Shown here piece by piece: positions 56,476-64,000 of a stretch of DNA of 64,000 nt. The DNA comes from Streptomyces humi (lineage in GTDB: Bacteria; Actinomycetota; Actinomycetes; Streptomycetales; Streptomycetaceae), in assembly GCF_001005085.2 (NCBI RefSeq), contig NZ_LBMU02000016.1:152269-216268 (forward strand), given 5' to 3'. How positions within the stretch are numbered: the stretch's first letter is position 1; every line of letters begins with the position of its first letter. The translations under genes were made by a program, and so were the position numbers. The notes beneath the pieces were generated by a model. That model was not told the origin of the DNA. It made no database searches and saw nothing but the letters and a program-made list of their open reading frames with translations.

Positions 56476-57225
56476 CTACTCGACGTCCCCGCCGGACTCC
56501 TCCGCCTCGGCGGCCGTCGCCGGGCCCGCGGCCTCCAGCAGCCGGGACAGCTGCGGGCCGACGATCCGCCTGAACTTGCGCTGCTGCGGACGCGTACGGT
56601 CCAGGACCGCCACCTCCAGACGCTCGGCGGGGATCTCCCGCTGCGTGCCGTTCGACTCGCGCGACAGCGCCGTCACGGCCAGCTTCAGGGCCTCGGCGAG
56701 GGTCATGCCCTCCCGGTGCTCACGGTCCAGGTAGCTGCTGATCTGCTCCGCGTTGCCACCGACGGCCACCGAACCGTGTTCGTCCACGATGGAACCGTCG
56801 TGCGGCAGCCGGTAGATCTGGTCGCCCTCCGGGGTCTCCCCGACCTCGGCCACGACCAGTTCCACCTCGTACGGCTTCTCCGCCGCCGACGAGAAGATCG
56901 TGCCCAGCGTCTGCGCGTACACGTTGGCGAGGCCACGCGCCGTCACGTCGTCACGGTCATAGGTGTAACCACGCAGATCCGCGTACCGCACGCCGCCGAT
57001 CCGCAGGTTCTCGTACTCGTTGTACTTGCCGGCGGCCGCGAAGCCGATCCGGTCGTAGATCTCGCTGAACTTGTGCAGCGCGCGGGACGGGTTCTCACCG
57101 ACGAACACGATGCCGTCGGCGAACTGGAGCACCACCAGGCTGCGACCGCGCGCGATGCCCTTGCGGGCGTACTCGGCACGGTCCGCCATGGCCTGCTGAG
57201 GTGAGACATAGAACGGCGTCGACAC
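56476..57225 (-). CDS. prcA: Proteasome alpha subunit
   Basis: A 249-residue alpha subunit of the 20S proteasome; seven form each outer ring and gate substrate entry. It has the gating N-terminus [20 protein letters not shown] and the alpha-type sequences [24 protein letters not shown] (two parts), [23 protein letters not shown], and [29 protein letters not shown]. The C-terminus is acidic and disordered ([12 protein letters not shown]). GTG at 57225. It follows prcB by 71 bp in the same operon and lacks a catalytic Thr. Confidence 0.97.
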   Translation of the reverse strand: MSTPFYVSPQQAMADRAEYARKGIARGRSLVVLQFADGIVFVGENPSRALHKFSEIYDRIGFAAAGKYNEYENLRIGGVRYADLRGYTYDRDDVTARGLANVYAQTLGTIFSSAAEKPYEVELVVAEVGETPEGDQIYRLPHDGSIVDEHGSVAVGGNAEQISSYLDREHREGMTLAEALKLAVTALSRESNGTQREIPAERLEVAVLDRTRPQQRKFRRIVGPQLSRLLEAAGPATAAEAEESGGDVE

Positions 57226-57296
57226 CGGTATCCGTCCCCTTCCTTAGGGTTCCGTCGAAGTCACTGGGATCACCTTCACAACAAGCGCCGAGCGCC

Positions 57297-58142
57297 TCAG
57301 AGCAGCGCCGCGCGCGGGCCGTCCGGCTCCTCCAGACGGCGCGCCAGCACGGCACGGGACAGCTCGGAGGCCTCGTCCTCGGTGAGCCGGCGGAAGCCGT
57401 CCTCGGTGATCACGGTGATGATCGGGTAGATCCGGCGGGCGACATCGGGACCACCCGTCGCCGAGTCGTCGTCAGCCGCGTCGTACAGGGCCTGTACGAC
57501 CAGTGTGGTCGCCTGCTCCTCGGACAGGTCGTCGCGGAACAGCTTCTTCATCGCACCGCGCGCGAAGATCGAGCCGGAGCCCGTCGCCGCGAAGTTGTGC
57601 TCCTCGGAACGGCCGCCCGTCACGTCGTACGAGAAGATCCGGCCCTTGGCCCGGTCCACGTCGAACCCGGCGAACAGCGGGACGACGGCCAGTCCCTGCA
57701 TGGCCATGCCGAGGTTGGAGCGGATCATCGTCGACAGGCGGTTCGCCTTGCCCTCGAGGGACAGCTGGGCGCCCTCGACCTTCTCGAAGTGCTCCAGCTC
57801 CAGCTGGAAGAGCTTCACCATCTCCACGGCGAGACCGGCGGTGCCGGCGATGCCGACGGCCGAGTACTCGTCGGCCGGGAAAACCTTCTCGATGTCGCGC
57901 TGGGCGATCACGTTGCCCATGGTGGCCCGGCGGTCACCGGCCAGGACGACGCCCCCGGGGAAGGTGACCGCGACGATCGTCGTCCCGTGCGGCGCCTCGA
58001 TCACGCCCTGGGTGGGCGGCAACTGCCGCTTGCCGGGCAGCAGCTCCGGCTGGTGCTCGCCGAGAAAGTCCATGAACGAGGAGGACCCAGGCGTCAGGAA
58101 GGCAGCTGGCAGACGCCCGGTGCTACGAGTGTTGGCTTCCAC
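57297..58142 (-). CDS. prcB: Proteasome beta subunit
   Basis: A 281-residue beta subunit with the catalytic N-terminal Thr. A propeptide of ~53 residues ends in GVIEAPHG before [21 protein letters not shown], with Thr1 and downstream Asp and Lys of the active site ([17 protein letters not shown]). GTG at 58142 ([15 protein letters not shown]). The start lies inside the end of an endonuclease-VII-like frame (58094-58489). Expected to assemble with PrcA as the degradation chamber for pupylated proteins. Confidence 0.97.
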   Translation of the reverse strand: MEANTRSTGRLPAAFLTPGSSSFMDFLGEHQPELLPGKRQLPPTQGVIEAPHGTTIVAVTFPGGVVLAGDRRATMGNVIAQRDIEKVFPADEYSAVGIAGTAGLAVEMVKLFQLELEHFEKVEGAQLSLEGKANRLSTMIRSNLGMAMQGLAVVPLFAGFDVDRAKGRIFSYDVTGGRSEEHNFAATGSGSIFARGAMKKLFRDDLSEEQATTLVVQALYDAADDDSATGGPDVARRIYPIITVITEDGFRRLTEDEASELSRAVLARRLEEPDGPRAALL

Positions 58143-58489
58143 AAGTTTCCTTCCGGATAGGCAGCGGCCCGGCGAGCGGCGTCGGGCGTGTCCCTCAGTG
58201 TGCCGATGGCCGAATTGCGGTTGGAGCACAGTACGTCTCGGACCCTACCCGCCCGGTGGCGGTGATCCACATGAACGGGCGAGGCATCGAAGCGGATCGC
58301 GCCGGGTCCGCACACGGCCCCCGGCGAGTGCGCCTTCCCCGGCTTCCCGGCCGGGCCGCACCTGTGACCACGAAGGCTGCGCGCGGCTCTGCTCCCCGCA
58401 CCGCGCGCAGCGCTTCGCACCCGTCTTCCCCCGACACCCCGGTTCCTCGCTCGCCCCTCGAATCGAAGGGGAAGGGGCTTACTGACCAC
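58094..58489 (-). pseudogene. Degenerate endonuclease-VII-like reading frame between pup and prcB
   Basis: A 131-codon frame that begins with a GTG inside the last codons of pup and runs 49 bp into prcB. Its C-terminal half resembles the recombination endonuclease VII (HNH/Zn) family: [20 protein letters not shown], then [20 protein letters not shown] and [14 protein letters not shown]. The family normally has a second CxxC; here one Cys appears as Arg (LCSNRN). The N-terminal half does not look conserved, while another frame in the same stretch reads GAKRCARCGEQSRA, suggesting a frameshift. An intact short gene is possible but a relic is more likely. I recall such genes between pup and prcB in other Streptomyces. 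Confidence 0.5.
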
Positions 58490-58697
58490 CCTTTTGAACG
58501 AAGGACCGCACGAAGTCCTCCGCGTTCTCCTCGAGCACGTCGTCGATCTCGTCGAGCACCGAGTCGACGTCGTCGCTCAGCTTCTCGTGCCGCTCCTTGA
58601 GGTCCTCGGAAGCCTGCGCCTCCGGCGCCTGCTCCTCGACCTCCTCGGTGGAGTGCGTCGCCTTCTGCTGCCCGCCGCCGGTGTCCTTGGTTGCCAT
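58479..58697 (-). CDS. pup: Prokaryotic ubiquitin-like protein Pup
   Basis: A 72-residue, largely disordered tag protein. N-terminus MATKDTGGGQQKATHSTEE; the C-terminal half DDVDSVLDEIDDVLEENAED then FVRSFVQKGGQ is the Pup signature, ending GGQ. The C-terminal Gln must be deamidated by Dop before PafA can attach it to lysines; the helix formed from the C-terminal half on binding Mpa directs conjugates to the proteasome. ATG at 58697. Encoded just before the endonuclease-VII-like frame and prcB. Confidence 0.98.
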   Translation of the reverse strand: MATKDTGGGQQKATHSTEEVEEQAPEAQASEDLKERHEKLSDDVDSVLDEIDDVLEENAEDFVRSFVQKGGQ

Positions 58698-58765
58698 AAC
58701 CCTCACCCCGCTCAGTTCGCCCGACATGGTCGACAGGTCGGCTTTCCTGCCGATCGGTGATGATC

Positions 58766-58774
58766 AGACCCTAC
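58766..58774 (-). promoter_or_regulatory. Candidate -10 element of pup
   Basis: GTAGGGTCT on the minus strand, about 70 bp upstream of pup. The same nonamer occurs at 62445-62453 upstream of mpa and, with one change, at 58240-58248 upstream of prcB. TAGGGT is a usable vegetative -10 in Streptomyces; no good -35 was seen. Confidence 0.5.
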
Positions 58775-58885
58775 AAGCCGGATCCGACATCGGCCCCGCA
58801 GTTTCTCCAACGTACGGGGGCCATCTCGATGATTCCCGGGCGGCGGGATTTTGACCCGTCCGCCCGGTACGGCCCGTGGGCCCGC

Positions 58886-60397
58886 TCAGCCGCCGGAGAG
58901 GACCCTGACCAGGTCTTCTGCGGTGCGACAGCGGTCCAGGAGCTCCTTGACGTGATTTCGCGTTCCGCGTAGCGGTTCCAGGGTTGGAACGCGCTGGAGG
59001 GAGTCGCGGCCGGGGAGGTCGAAGATGACCGAGTCCCAGCTGGCCGCGGCGACGTCGTCGGCGTACTGCTCGAGGCAGCGGCCCCGGAAGTAGGCCCTGG
59101 TGTCCTCGGGCGGGTTCGTACGGGCCCGCTCGACGTCGGTCTCCGTCAGGAGACGCTTGATGCGGCCCCGGGCCACGAGGCGGTTGTAGAGGCCCTTCTC
59201 GGCGCGCACGTCGGCGTACTGGAGGTCGAGGAGGTGGAGCTTGGCGGCGTCCCAGTCCAGGTCGTCGCGGCGTCGGTAGCCCTCCATGAGCTCCTTCTTG
59301 GCCACCCAGTCGAGTTCCCCGGCGAGGCTCATGGGGTCGTTCTCCAGGCGGTTCAGGGTGTCCTCCCAGCGGGCGAGGACGTCCTTGGTCTGCTCGTCCG
59401 CGTCGGCGCCGTAACGCTCCTCCACGTACTTGCGCGAGAGCTCGTAGTACTCCATCTGGAGCTGGACGGCGGTGAGCGTGCGCCCGCTGCGGAGGGTGAC
59501 GAGACGCTTGAGCGTCGGGTCGTGGGAGACCTGGTGCAGCGTCCGTACCGGCTGGTCGACCGCCAGGTCCACCGCGATGAAGCCGTCCTCGATCATGGAG
59601 AGGACCAGGGCCGTGGTGCCGAGCTTGAGGTAGGTCGAGATCTCCGACAGGTTCGCGTCGCCGATGATCACGTGCAGCCGGCGGTACTTCTCCGCGTCCG
59701 CGTGCGGCTCGTCGCGGGTGTTGATGATCGGGCGCTTGAGCGTGGTCTCCAGGCCCACTTCGACCTCGAAGTAGTCCGCGCGCTGGCTGAGCTGGAACCC
59801 GTGCTCGTGGCCGTCCTGGCCGATGCCGACGCGGCCGGCGCCGGTGACGACCTGCCGGGAGACGAAGAAGGGCGTGAGGTGGCGCACGATGTCCGAGAAC
59901 GGGGTCTCCCGCTTCATCAGGTAGTTCTCGTGCGTGCCGTAGCTGGCGCCCTTGTTGTCGGTGTTGTTCTTGTAGAGGTGGATGGGCTGGGCACCGGGGA
60001 GCTGGGCGGCCCGCTCGGCGGCCTCGGCCATGATGCGTTCGCCGGCCTTGTCCCAGAGGACGGCGTCGCGGGGGTTGGTGACCTCGGGGGCGCTGTATTC
60101 CGGGTGCGCGTGGTCGACGTAGAGGCGGGCGCCGTTGGTGAGGATGACGTTGGCGAGGCCGATGTCCTCGTCGGTGAGCTGGCTGGCGTCGGCGGCCTCG
60201 CGGGCGAGGTCGAAGCCTCGGGCGTCCCGCAGCGGGTTCTCCTCCTCGAAGTCCCAGCGGGCTCGTCGGGCCCGGTGCATCGCCGCCGCGTAGGCGTTGA
60301 CGATCTGGGATGAGGTGAGCATGGCATTGGCGTTGGGGTGGCCGGGCACGGAGATGCCGTACTCCGTCTCGATGCCCATTACTCGCCGTACGGTCAT
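58886..60397 (-). CDS. dop: Pup deamidase/depupylase Dop
   Basis: A 503-residue PafA paralogue that deamidates Pup's C-terminal Gln and removes Pup from conjugates. [17 protein letters not shown] (metal Glu), the catalytic Asp in [42 protein letters not shown], and [36 protein letters not shown] (in parts) are all intact, and a Dop-specific loop precedes the Asp ([14 protein letters not shown]). ATG at 60397. A terminator after mpa separates the two, so dop probably has its own promoter (TAGGCT near 60512-60517). Confidence 0.97.
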   Translation of the reverse strand: MTVRRVMGIETEYGISVPGHPNANAMLTSSQIVNAYAAAMHRARRARWDFEEENPLRDARGFDLAREAADASQLTDEDIGLANVILTNGARLYVDHAHPEYSAPEVTNPRDAVLWDKAGERIMAEAAERAAQLPGAQPIHLYKNNTDNKGASYGTHENYLMKRETPFSDIVRHLTPFFVSRQVVTGAGRVGIGQDGHEHGFQLSQRADYFEVEVGLETTLKRPIINTRDEPHADAEKYRRLHVIIGDANLSEISTYLKLGTTALVLSMIEDGFIAVDLAVDQPVRTLHQVSHDPTLKRLVTLRSGRTLTAVQLQMEYYELSRKYVEERYGADADEQTKDVLARWEDTLNRLENDPMSLAGELDWVAKKELMEGYRRRDDLDWDAAKLHLLDLQYADVRAEKGLYNRLVARGRIKRLLTETDVERARTNPPEDTRAYFRGRCLEQYADDVAAASWDSVIFDLPGRDSLQRVPTLEPLRGTRNHVKELLDRCRTAEDLVRVLSGG

Positions 60398-60511
60398 GCG
60401 GCCCTCCTTGCCCGGCGGAGCCCTCGGTCGTGGGCTGCGCTCGCGTACCGCTGGCGCTCCGGTGCGTGTGCGGTGCCCGTCCCCGCACTGCGCGATTCGG
60501 CGGTAGGAAAG

Positions 60512-60517
60512 AGCCTA
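60512..60517 (-). promoter_or_regulatory. Candidate -10 of dop
   Basis: TAGGCT on the minus strand, 115 bp upstream of dop and downstream of the mpa terminator. No convincing -35. Confidence 0.35.
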
Positions 60518-60588
60518 GAACGCCTTTGCGCTGGTGGGGAGATCATTTGCGTCATTGCCTTGCTCGCCTCGGTTCCGGTTTTGGCCGG

Positions 60589-60631
60589 AAAAACAGTGGG
60601 CTGCGGGTACCCGGTGAGGGCACCCGCAGCC
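60589..60631 (-). terminator. Rho-independent terminator after mpa
   Basis: Perfect 10-bp stem (GGCTGCGGGT / ACCCGCAGCC, arms 60622-60631 and 60599-60608), 13-nt loop, then CACTGTTTTT on the minus strand. It begins 11 bp past the mpa stop. One of the few hairpins here with a real U-tract. Confidence 0.88.
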
Positions 60632-60641
60632 GCCCTGTGTT

Positions 60642-62408
60642 TTACAGGTACTGCCCGGTGTTCGCCACCGTGTCGATGGAGCGCCCCGTGTCGGCACCCT
60701 GCTTTCCGGTGATGAGGGTACGGATGTAGACGATCCGTTCGCCCTTCTTTCCGGAGATCCGGGCCCAGTCGTCGGGGTTCGTGGTGTTGGGCAGGTCCTC
60801 GTTCTCCTTGAACTCGTCCACGCAGGCCTGGAGGAGGTGGGAGACGCGGAGACCCTTCTGGTTGTGGTCGAGGAAGTCCTTGATCGCCATCTTCTTGGCA
60901 CGGCCGACGATGTTCTCGATCATCGCGCCCGAGTTGAAGTCCTTGAAGTAGAGGACTTCCTTGTCGCCGTTGGCGTAGGTGACTTCCAGGAAGCGGTTCT
61001 CCTCGGATTCGGCGTACATGTGTTCCACGGCCGTCTGGATCATGCTCTCGACGGTGGTGGCCTTGCTGCCGCCGTGCTCTCCGAGGTCGTCGGAGTGCAG
61101 TGGGAGGCGCTCGGTGAGGTACTTGCCGAAGATGTCCTTGGCGGCCTCGGCGTCGGGACGCTCGATCTTGATCTTCACGTCGAGCCGGCCGGGGCGCAGG
61201 ATCGCGGGGTCGATCATGTCCTCGCGGTTGGAGGCACCGATGACGACCACGTTCTGAAGGCCCTCGACACCGTCGATCTCGGCGAGCAGCTGGGGGACGA
61301 TCGTGTTCTCGACGTCCGAGCTGACCCCGGAGCCACGGGTGCGGAAGAGGGACTCCATCTCGTCGAAGAAGACGATGACGGGGGTGCCCTCGCTGGCCTT
61401 CTCCCGGGCACGCTGGAAGACGAGGCGGATCTGCCGCTCGGTCTCGCCGACGTACTTGTTCAGGAGCTCGGGGCCCTTGATGTTGAGGAAGAAGCTCTTG
61501 CCCGCGGCCTGGCCGGTGACCTCGGCGACCTTCTTGGCCAGCGAGTTGGCGACGGCCTTGGCGATGAGCGTCTTGCCGCATCCGGGCGGCCCATAGAGCA
61601 GGACGCCCTTGGGCGGACGCAGTTCGTGCTCCTTGAACAGGTCCGGGTAGAGGTAGGGGAGCTCGACGGCGTCGCGGATGGCCTCGATCTGGCCGCCGAG
61701 GCCGCCGATCTGCTCGTAACCGATGTCGGGTACTTCTTCGAGGACGAGTTCCTCGACCTCGCTCTTGGGCACGATCTCGTAGACGTAGCCGGAGCGCGGC
61801 TCCAGGAGCAGGGCGTCGCCGGGGCGGATGTTCACGTCCAGCAGCGGCTCGGCGAGCCGCACCACCCGCTCCTCGTCGGTGTGGCCCAGCACCAGGGCCC
61901 GCTCGCCGTCCTCCAGGATCTCCTTGAGGGTGACGATGTCACCGGCGCGCTCGAACTCCATGGCCTCGACCACGTTGAGCGCTTCGTTGAGCATGACTTC
62001 CTGGCCGCGCCTGAGGTCGTCCAGGTCGACGCTTGGGCTGACGTTCACCCGCAGTTTGCGGCCGCCGGTGAAGATGTCGGCGGTGCCGTCCTCATTGGCT
62101 TGCAGGAAGACACCGAAGCCGGCCGGCGGCTGTGCGAGTCGGTCGACCTCCTCCTTGAGGGCCACGATCTGGTCGCGGGCCTCGCGGAGGGTGTTCGCGA
62201 GTCGCTCGTTCTGGGCGGACACGCCGGCCAGGTTTGTCTGTAGCTCGACGATCCGCTCTTCGAGAATCCTCGTGTGTCGCGGAGAGTCGGCGAGCTTGCG
62301 TCGCAGGACGGCGATCTCCTGCTCAAGGTAGGCGATCTGCCCGGACGGGTCGTCGGACCCTCGTCCCGGGCGGATGCCGCGGTTCATGTCGTCGTCGTGG
62401 GCTGCCAC
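60642..62408 (-). CDS. mpa: Proteasome-associated AAA+ ATPase Mpa/ARC
   Basis: A 588-residue hexameric unfoldase that binds Pup and threads conjugates into PrcAB. N-terminal coiled coil (about 20-90: [40 protein letters not shown]), tandem OB domains (about 95-235), then AAA+ domain with Walker [20 protein letters not shown], Walker [17 protein letters not shown] and arginine-finger region [17 protein letters not shown]. The C-terminus ends GQYL, the penultimate-Tyr motif that docks on the 20S alpha ring. GTG at 62408 ([11 protein letters not shown]) is chosen for its GGAGGAGGT ribosome-binding site. Confidence 0.97.
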   Translation of the reverse strand: MAAHDDDMNRGIRPGRGSDDPSGQIAYLEQEIAVLRRKLADSPRHTRILEERIVELQTNLAGVSAQNERLANTLREARDQIVALKEEVDRLAQPPAGFGVFLQANEDGTADIFTGGRKLRVNVSPSVDLDDLRRGQEVMLNEALNVVEAMEFERAGDIVTLKEILEDGERALVLGHTDEERVVRLAEPLLDVNIRPGDALLLEPRSGYVYEIVPKSEVEELVLEEVPDIGYEQIGGLGGQIEAIRDAVELPYLYPDLFKEHELRPPKGVLLYGPPGCGKTLIAKAVANSLAKKVAEVTGQAAGKSFFLNIKGPELLNKYVGETERQIRLVFQRAREKASEGTPVIVFFDEMESLFRTRGSGVSSDVENTIVPQLLAEIDGVEGLQNVVVIGASNREDMIDPAILRPGRLDVKIKIERPDAEAAKDIFGKYLTERLPLHSDDLGEHGGSKATTVESMIQTAVEHMYAESEENRFLEVTYANGDKEVLYFKDFNSGAMIENIVGRAKKMAIKDFLDHNQKGLRVSHLLQACVDEFKENEDLPNTTNPDDWARISGKKGERIVYIRTLITGKQGADTGRSIDTVANTGQYL

Positions 62409-62943
62409 GGTCCTCACCTCCTCCAAGGGGAGCTGGACGCTTCCAGACCCTACCTGGGTGGGTGTCGATTGAAACCCCTAGATCACAAAGACTGTCAAGG
62501 TGTGTCGTCGGTCACCCGTTGCGTTCTTGCTCGTGCCGGGTGGATACCCACTCAACGCGATTCAGAAGCGGCGTGTTCCGGGTCTGGAGCGGTCAAAACC
62601 CTTCGTGACTGACCGGAGTTGTCCGCTCAGGTGCCGGTTCAGGTGTTGTGCCCCGGTGAGGCCTTCCTTACACAGAGCAACCGGACAGGTGGTGCGGGTG
62701 ATCGCGCGCGGTGGCCGTGGGTTGGCTCAAGTCGATCGGTCCGGTGGCCGAGCGCCGCCGTCCCGCGTGGCGGCACGCGCCGTGTGCGCGGGCGCGGGGG
62801 TGTGCGGGGTGCGCCTGGGGAGGAGCGCGGGGCAGGGGTGGGGGTCCCGGGCGCGGAGGTAGGGTCGAGGGCGTTCAACATCCGCCGGGGCGGGTCCGGG
62901 TGGTCCCGGGGCCGGTGGTCCGGCGCTTTCGACGGCAGGAGAG
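62409..62943. other. Divergent intergenic region between mpa and ferredoxin gene
   Basis: A 535-bp gap. Mpa-side elements: GTAGGGTCT (minus, 62445-62453) and TTGACAGTC (minus, 62498-62490). Ferredoxin side: TAGGGT on the plus strand near 62861-62866. Short open frames (for example 62500-62862) have no family similarity I recognise. No gene is called. Confidence 0.5.
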
Positions 62944-63249
62944 ATGACCGTGCAGCAGGAGGCCTTGGCCGACGGTGAGGCGCTGGAGGTCTGGATCGAC
63001 CAGGATCTGTGTACGGGCGACGGGATCTGCGCCCAGTACGCCCCGGAGGTGTTCGAGCTGGACATCGACGGCCTGGCCTATGTGAAGGGCCCGGACGAGG
63101 AACTGCTCCAGGCGAAGGGGGCGACGGTCCCGGTGCCGCTGCCGCTGCTCACCGACGTGGTGGACTCGGCGAAGGAGTGTCCGGGCGAGTGCATCCACGT
63201 GCGCCGGGTCGCGGACCGGGTCGAGGTGTTCGGGCCGGACGCGGAGTGA
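62944..63249 (+). CDS. Ferredoxin, [3Fe-4S]/[4Fe-4S] single-cluster type
   Basis: A 101-residue ferredoxin of the P450-partner type. Cluster ligands are in DQDLCTGDGICAQYAPEVF (two Cys) and KECPGECIHV (Cys-Pro plus a second Cys), a spacing typical of Streptomyces single-cluster ferredoxins. An insert of about 20 residues lies between them (LLQAKGATVPVPLPLLTDVV), longer than the ~60-residue norm. ATG at 62944 follows GGCAGGAGAG. Redox partner unknown; it stands alone, but the conservon P450 at 31-33 kb is one candidate. Confidence 0.92.
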   Translation: MTVQQEALADGEALEVWIDQDLCTGDGICAQYAPEVFELDIDGLAYVKGPDEELLQAKGATVPVPLPLLTDVVDSAKECPGECIHVRRVADRVEVFGPDAE

Positions 63250-63255
63250 CTTTCC

Positions 63256-63293
63256 GGCCACCCCGCGTGCGGCGGGCCCGCGCCGGGGCGGCC
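63256..63293. terminator. Hairpin between convergent genes
   Basis: GGCCACCCCG (63256-63265) and CGGGGCGGCC (63284-63293), one mismatch, 18-nt loop, between the ferredoxin gene and the convergent unknown gene. Confidence 0.45.
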
Positions 63294-63294
63294 G

Positions 63295-63876
63295 TCAGAC
63301 GTCGCCGGTGGCCGCCGGGGTGGAGCGGACGAACGCGTGGCCGTTCCAGTGCCAGCCGGCCCGGGTCTTCACGTCCGGGCAGCAACTGGGCACGTCGTCC
63401 GAGGAGTAGCCGAGCAGCGTCGCGGTGACCGTCCCCGCGGCCAGGGCGAAGTCGGTCACCGTGTACCGGTCCTTGGGATCGACGAGGGTGGCGACGACGC
63501 GCGGCGCGGTGGCGCCGGCGGCCTGGGTGAGGACGTAGACGCCGTCGGGCGGGGTGCCCATGGCCGAGTCGCAGTGGACCACCGCCACGGTTTCCGGTCT
63601 GCCGTCGCCGTCGAGGTCGCCGGTGGCCTTCTTGACGACCAGCTCCTTCACCGGGCCGCAGTCGAGGGGGAAGTCCACGCCGGTGGTACTGGGCGGCGCG
63701 GCGGCCGCGGGGGCGGGTTTCGTCCCGGTCCCGGCCTCGGGCTGGGCGGCTTTGGCCGAGCCCGGCTGGAAGAGGGACGACAGGGCCACCACGCCGGCCA
63801 CCGCGGCGGCGGTGGCGAGCCAGTGCATGGGGCGGGTGTCGGTGTGAGCGAGCTCCGGGACCACGGATTGCTGCAC
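63295..63876 (-). CDS. Secreted or membrane-anchored hypothetical protein
   Basis: A 193-residue protein that I do not recognise. One N-terminal hydrophobic helix (MHWLATAAAVAGVVALSSLF, about 18-38) is followed by a Pro/Ala linker and an extracytoplasmic domain. The domain contains ATGDLDGDGRPETVAVVHCDS, a FG-GAP/VCBS-like calcium-binding Asp repeat, plus Cys residues (DCGPV, HCDS, SCCPD) that may form disulfides. GTG at 63876 follows AGGAG. Function unknown; cell-surface or secreted location is inferred. Confidence 0.75.
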   Translation of the reverse strand: MQQSVVPELAHTDTRPMHWLATAAAVAGVVALSSLFQPGSAKAAQPEAGTGTKPAPAAAAPPSTTGVDFPLDCGPVKELVVKKATGDLDGDGRPETVAVVHCDSAMGTPPDGVYVLTQAAGATAPRVVATLVDPKDRYTVTDFALAAGTVTATLLGYSSDDVPSCCPDVKTRAGWHWNGHAFVRSTPAATGDV

Positions 63877-64000
63877 TAGGAGTGTCTCCTGTGAGGCCTG
63901 TGCCGGTGGGGAATGGCTCGCATGGTGCCACACGTCACAGTGGGTGGGAACGGCGGGGTGTGCTTCTTCCTCGGGCGGCCGCAACGCGTGAGCGCCGCCG

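Noticed and set aside
62490..62498. PafBC-type promoter for mpa (TTGACAGTC on the minus strand)
   Set aside because: Two mismatches in the upstream box, and the following TAGGGG is one base too far and lacks the final T.
62500..62862. Possible small gene in the mpa-ferredoxin gap
   Set aside because: The frame has no recognisable domain and no Shine-Dalgarno, and the codon pattern is not convincing.
1..64000. tRNA, rRNA, IS element, prophage or att site
   Set aside because: No cloverleaf-like sequence, transposase, integrase or flanking direct repeats were noticed; a covariance search for tRNAs was not possible here.

Overview
The window is high-GC actinobacterial chromosome and reads throughout as Streptomyces. 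Codon use is strongly G/C-ending, many genes start with GTG, several appear leaderless, operons are joined by 4-nt ATGA/GTGA overlaps, and the loci (a conservon, a GlnA4-type ligase, the Pup-proteasome cluster) are typical of the genus. Gene order resembles what I recall of the S. coelicolor SCO1596-SCO1651 core segment. I saw no prophage, IS element, CRISPR array, tRNA or rRNA, so this is mostly conserved core chromosome with a few accessory pairs.

Layout. 0-3.5 kb: a truncated PAS histidine kinase, a SpoU-type rRNA methyltransferase, and the infC-rpmI-rplT translation operon with an ATC start codon and a leader terminator. 3.5-11 kb: DUF1844 and SseB-like proteins, a class-A-beta-lactamase-fold hydrolase, a mycosin-like subtilase coupled to a proline-rich, repeat-bearing membrane protein, and an alanine-racemase-fold PLP enzyme. 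11-16.2 kb: a gamma-glutamyl-amine (ethanolamine-type) catabolic cluster of SDR, aldehyde dehydrogenase, GlnA4-like ligase, GntR/FadR regulator and class I glutamine-amidotransferase-fold hydrolase, with a shared operator. 16-28.6 kb: small regulators and transporters, namely an APH-like kinase, LysR with a TDT exporter, XRE-cupin, a glycine-betaine OpuA system, a 5'-3' exonuclease, an iron-box siderophore-interacting protein, a DrrAB-like ABC exporter and PadR.

28.7-43.9 kb: an APC permease, an RluA-type pseudouridine synthase, a five-gene conservon (cvnA-D plus a CYP157-like P450), a TetR regulator, and a four-gene carboxylase operon (two DUF1989 proteins, urea/guanidine carboxylase, allophanate hydrolase) best read as guanidine assimilation. 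The same palindrome precedes both the APC permease and the carboxylase operon, 8.5 kb apart, which suggests one TetR regulon.

43.9-62.4 kb: all the machinery known around the mycobacterial Pup-proteasome locus, in split form: helY, tatC, tatA, two small proteins, pafC, pafB, two FKBP proteins, pafA, an inserted MFS/LacI pair, prcA, prcB, a degenerate endonuclease-VII-like reading frame, pup, dop and mpa. Pup is deamidated by Dop, ligated to targets by PafA, and conjugates are unfolded by Mpa into the PrcAB chamber. PafBC activates DNA-damage promoters; a textbook PafBC-type promoter lies upstream of helY and a weaker one upstream of the 5'-3' exonuclease. The window ends with a 3Fe-4S-type ferredoxin and a secreted or membrane-anchored unknown protein.
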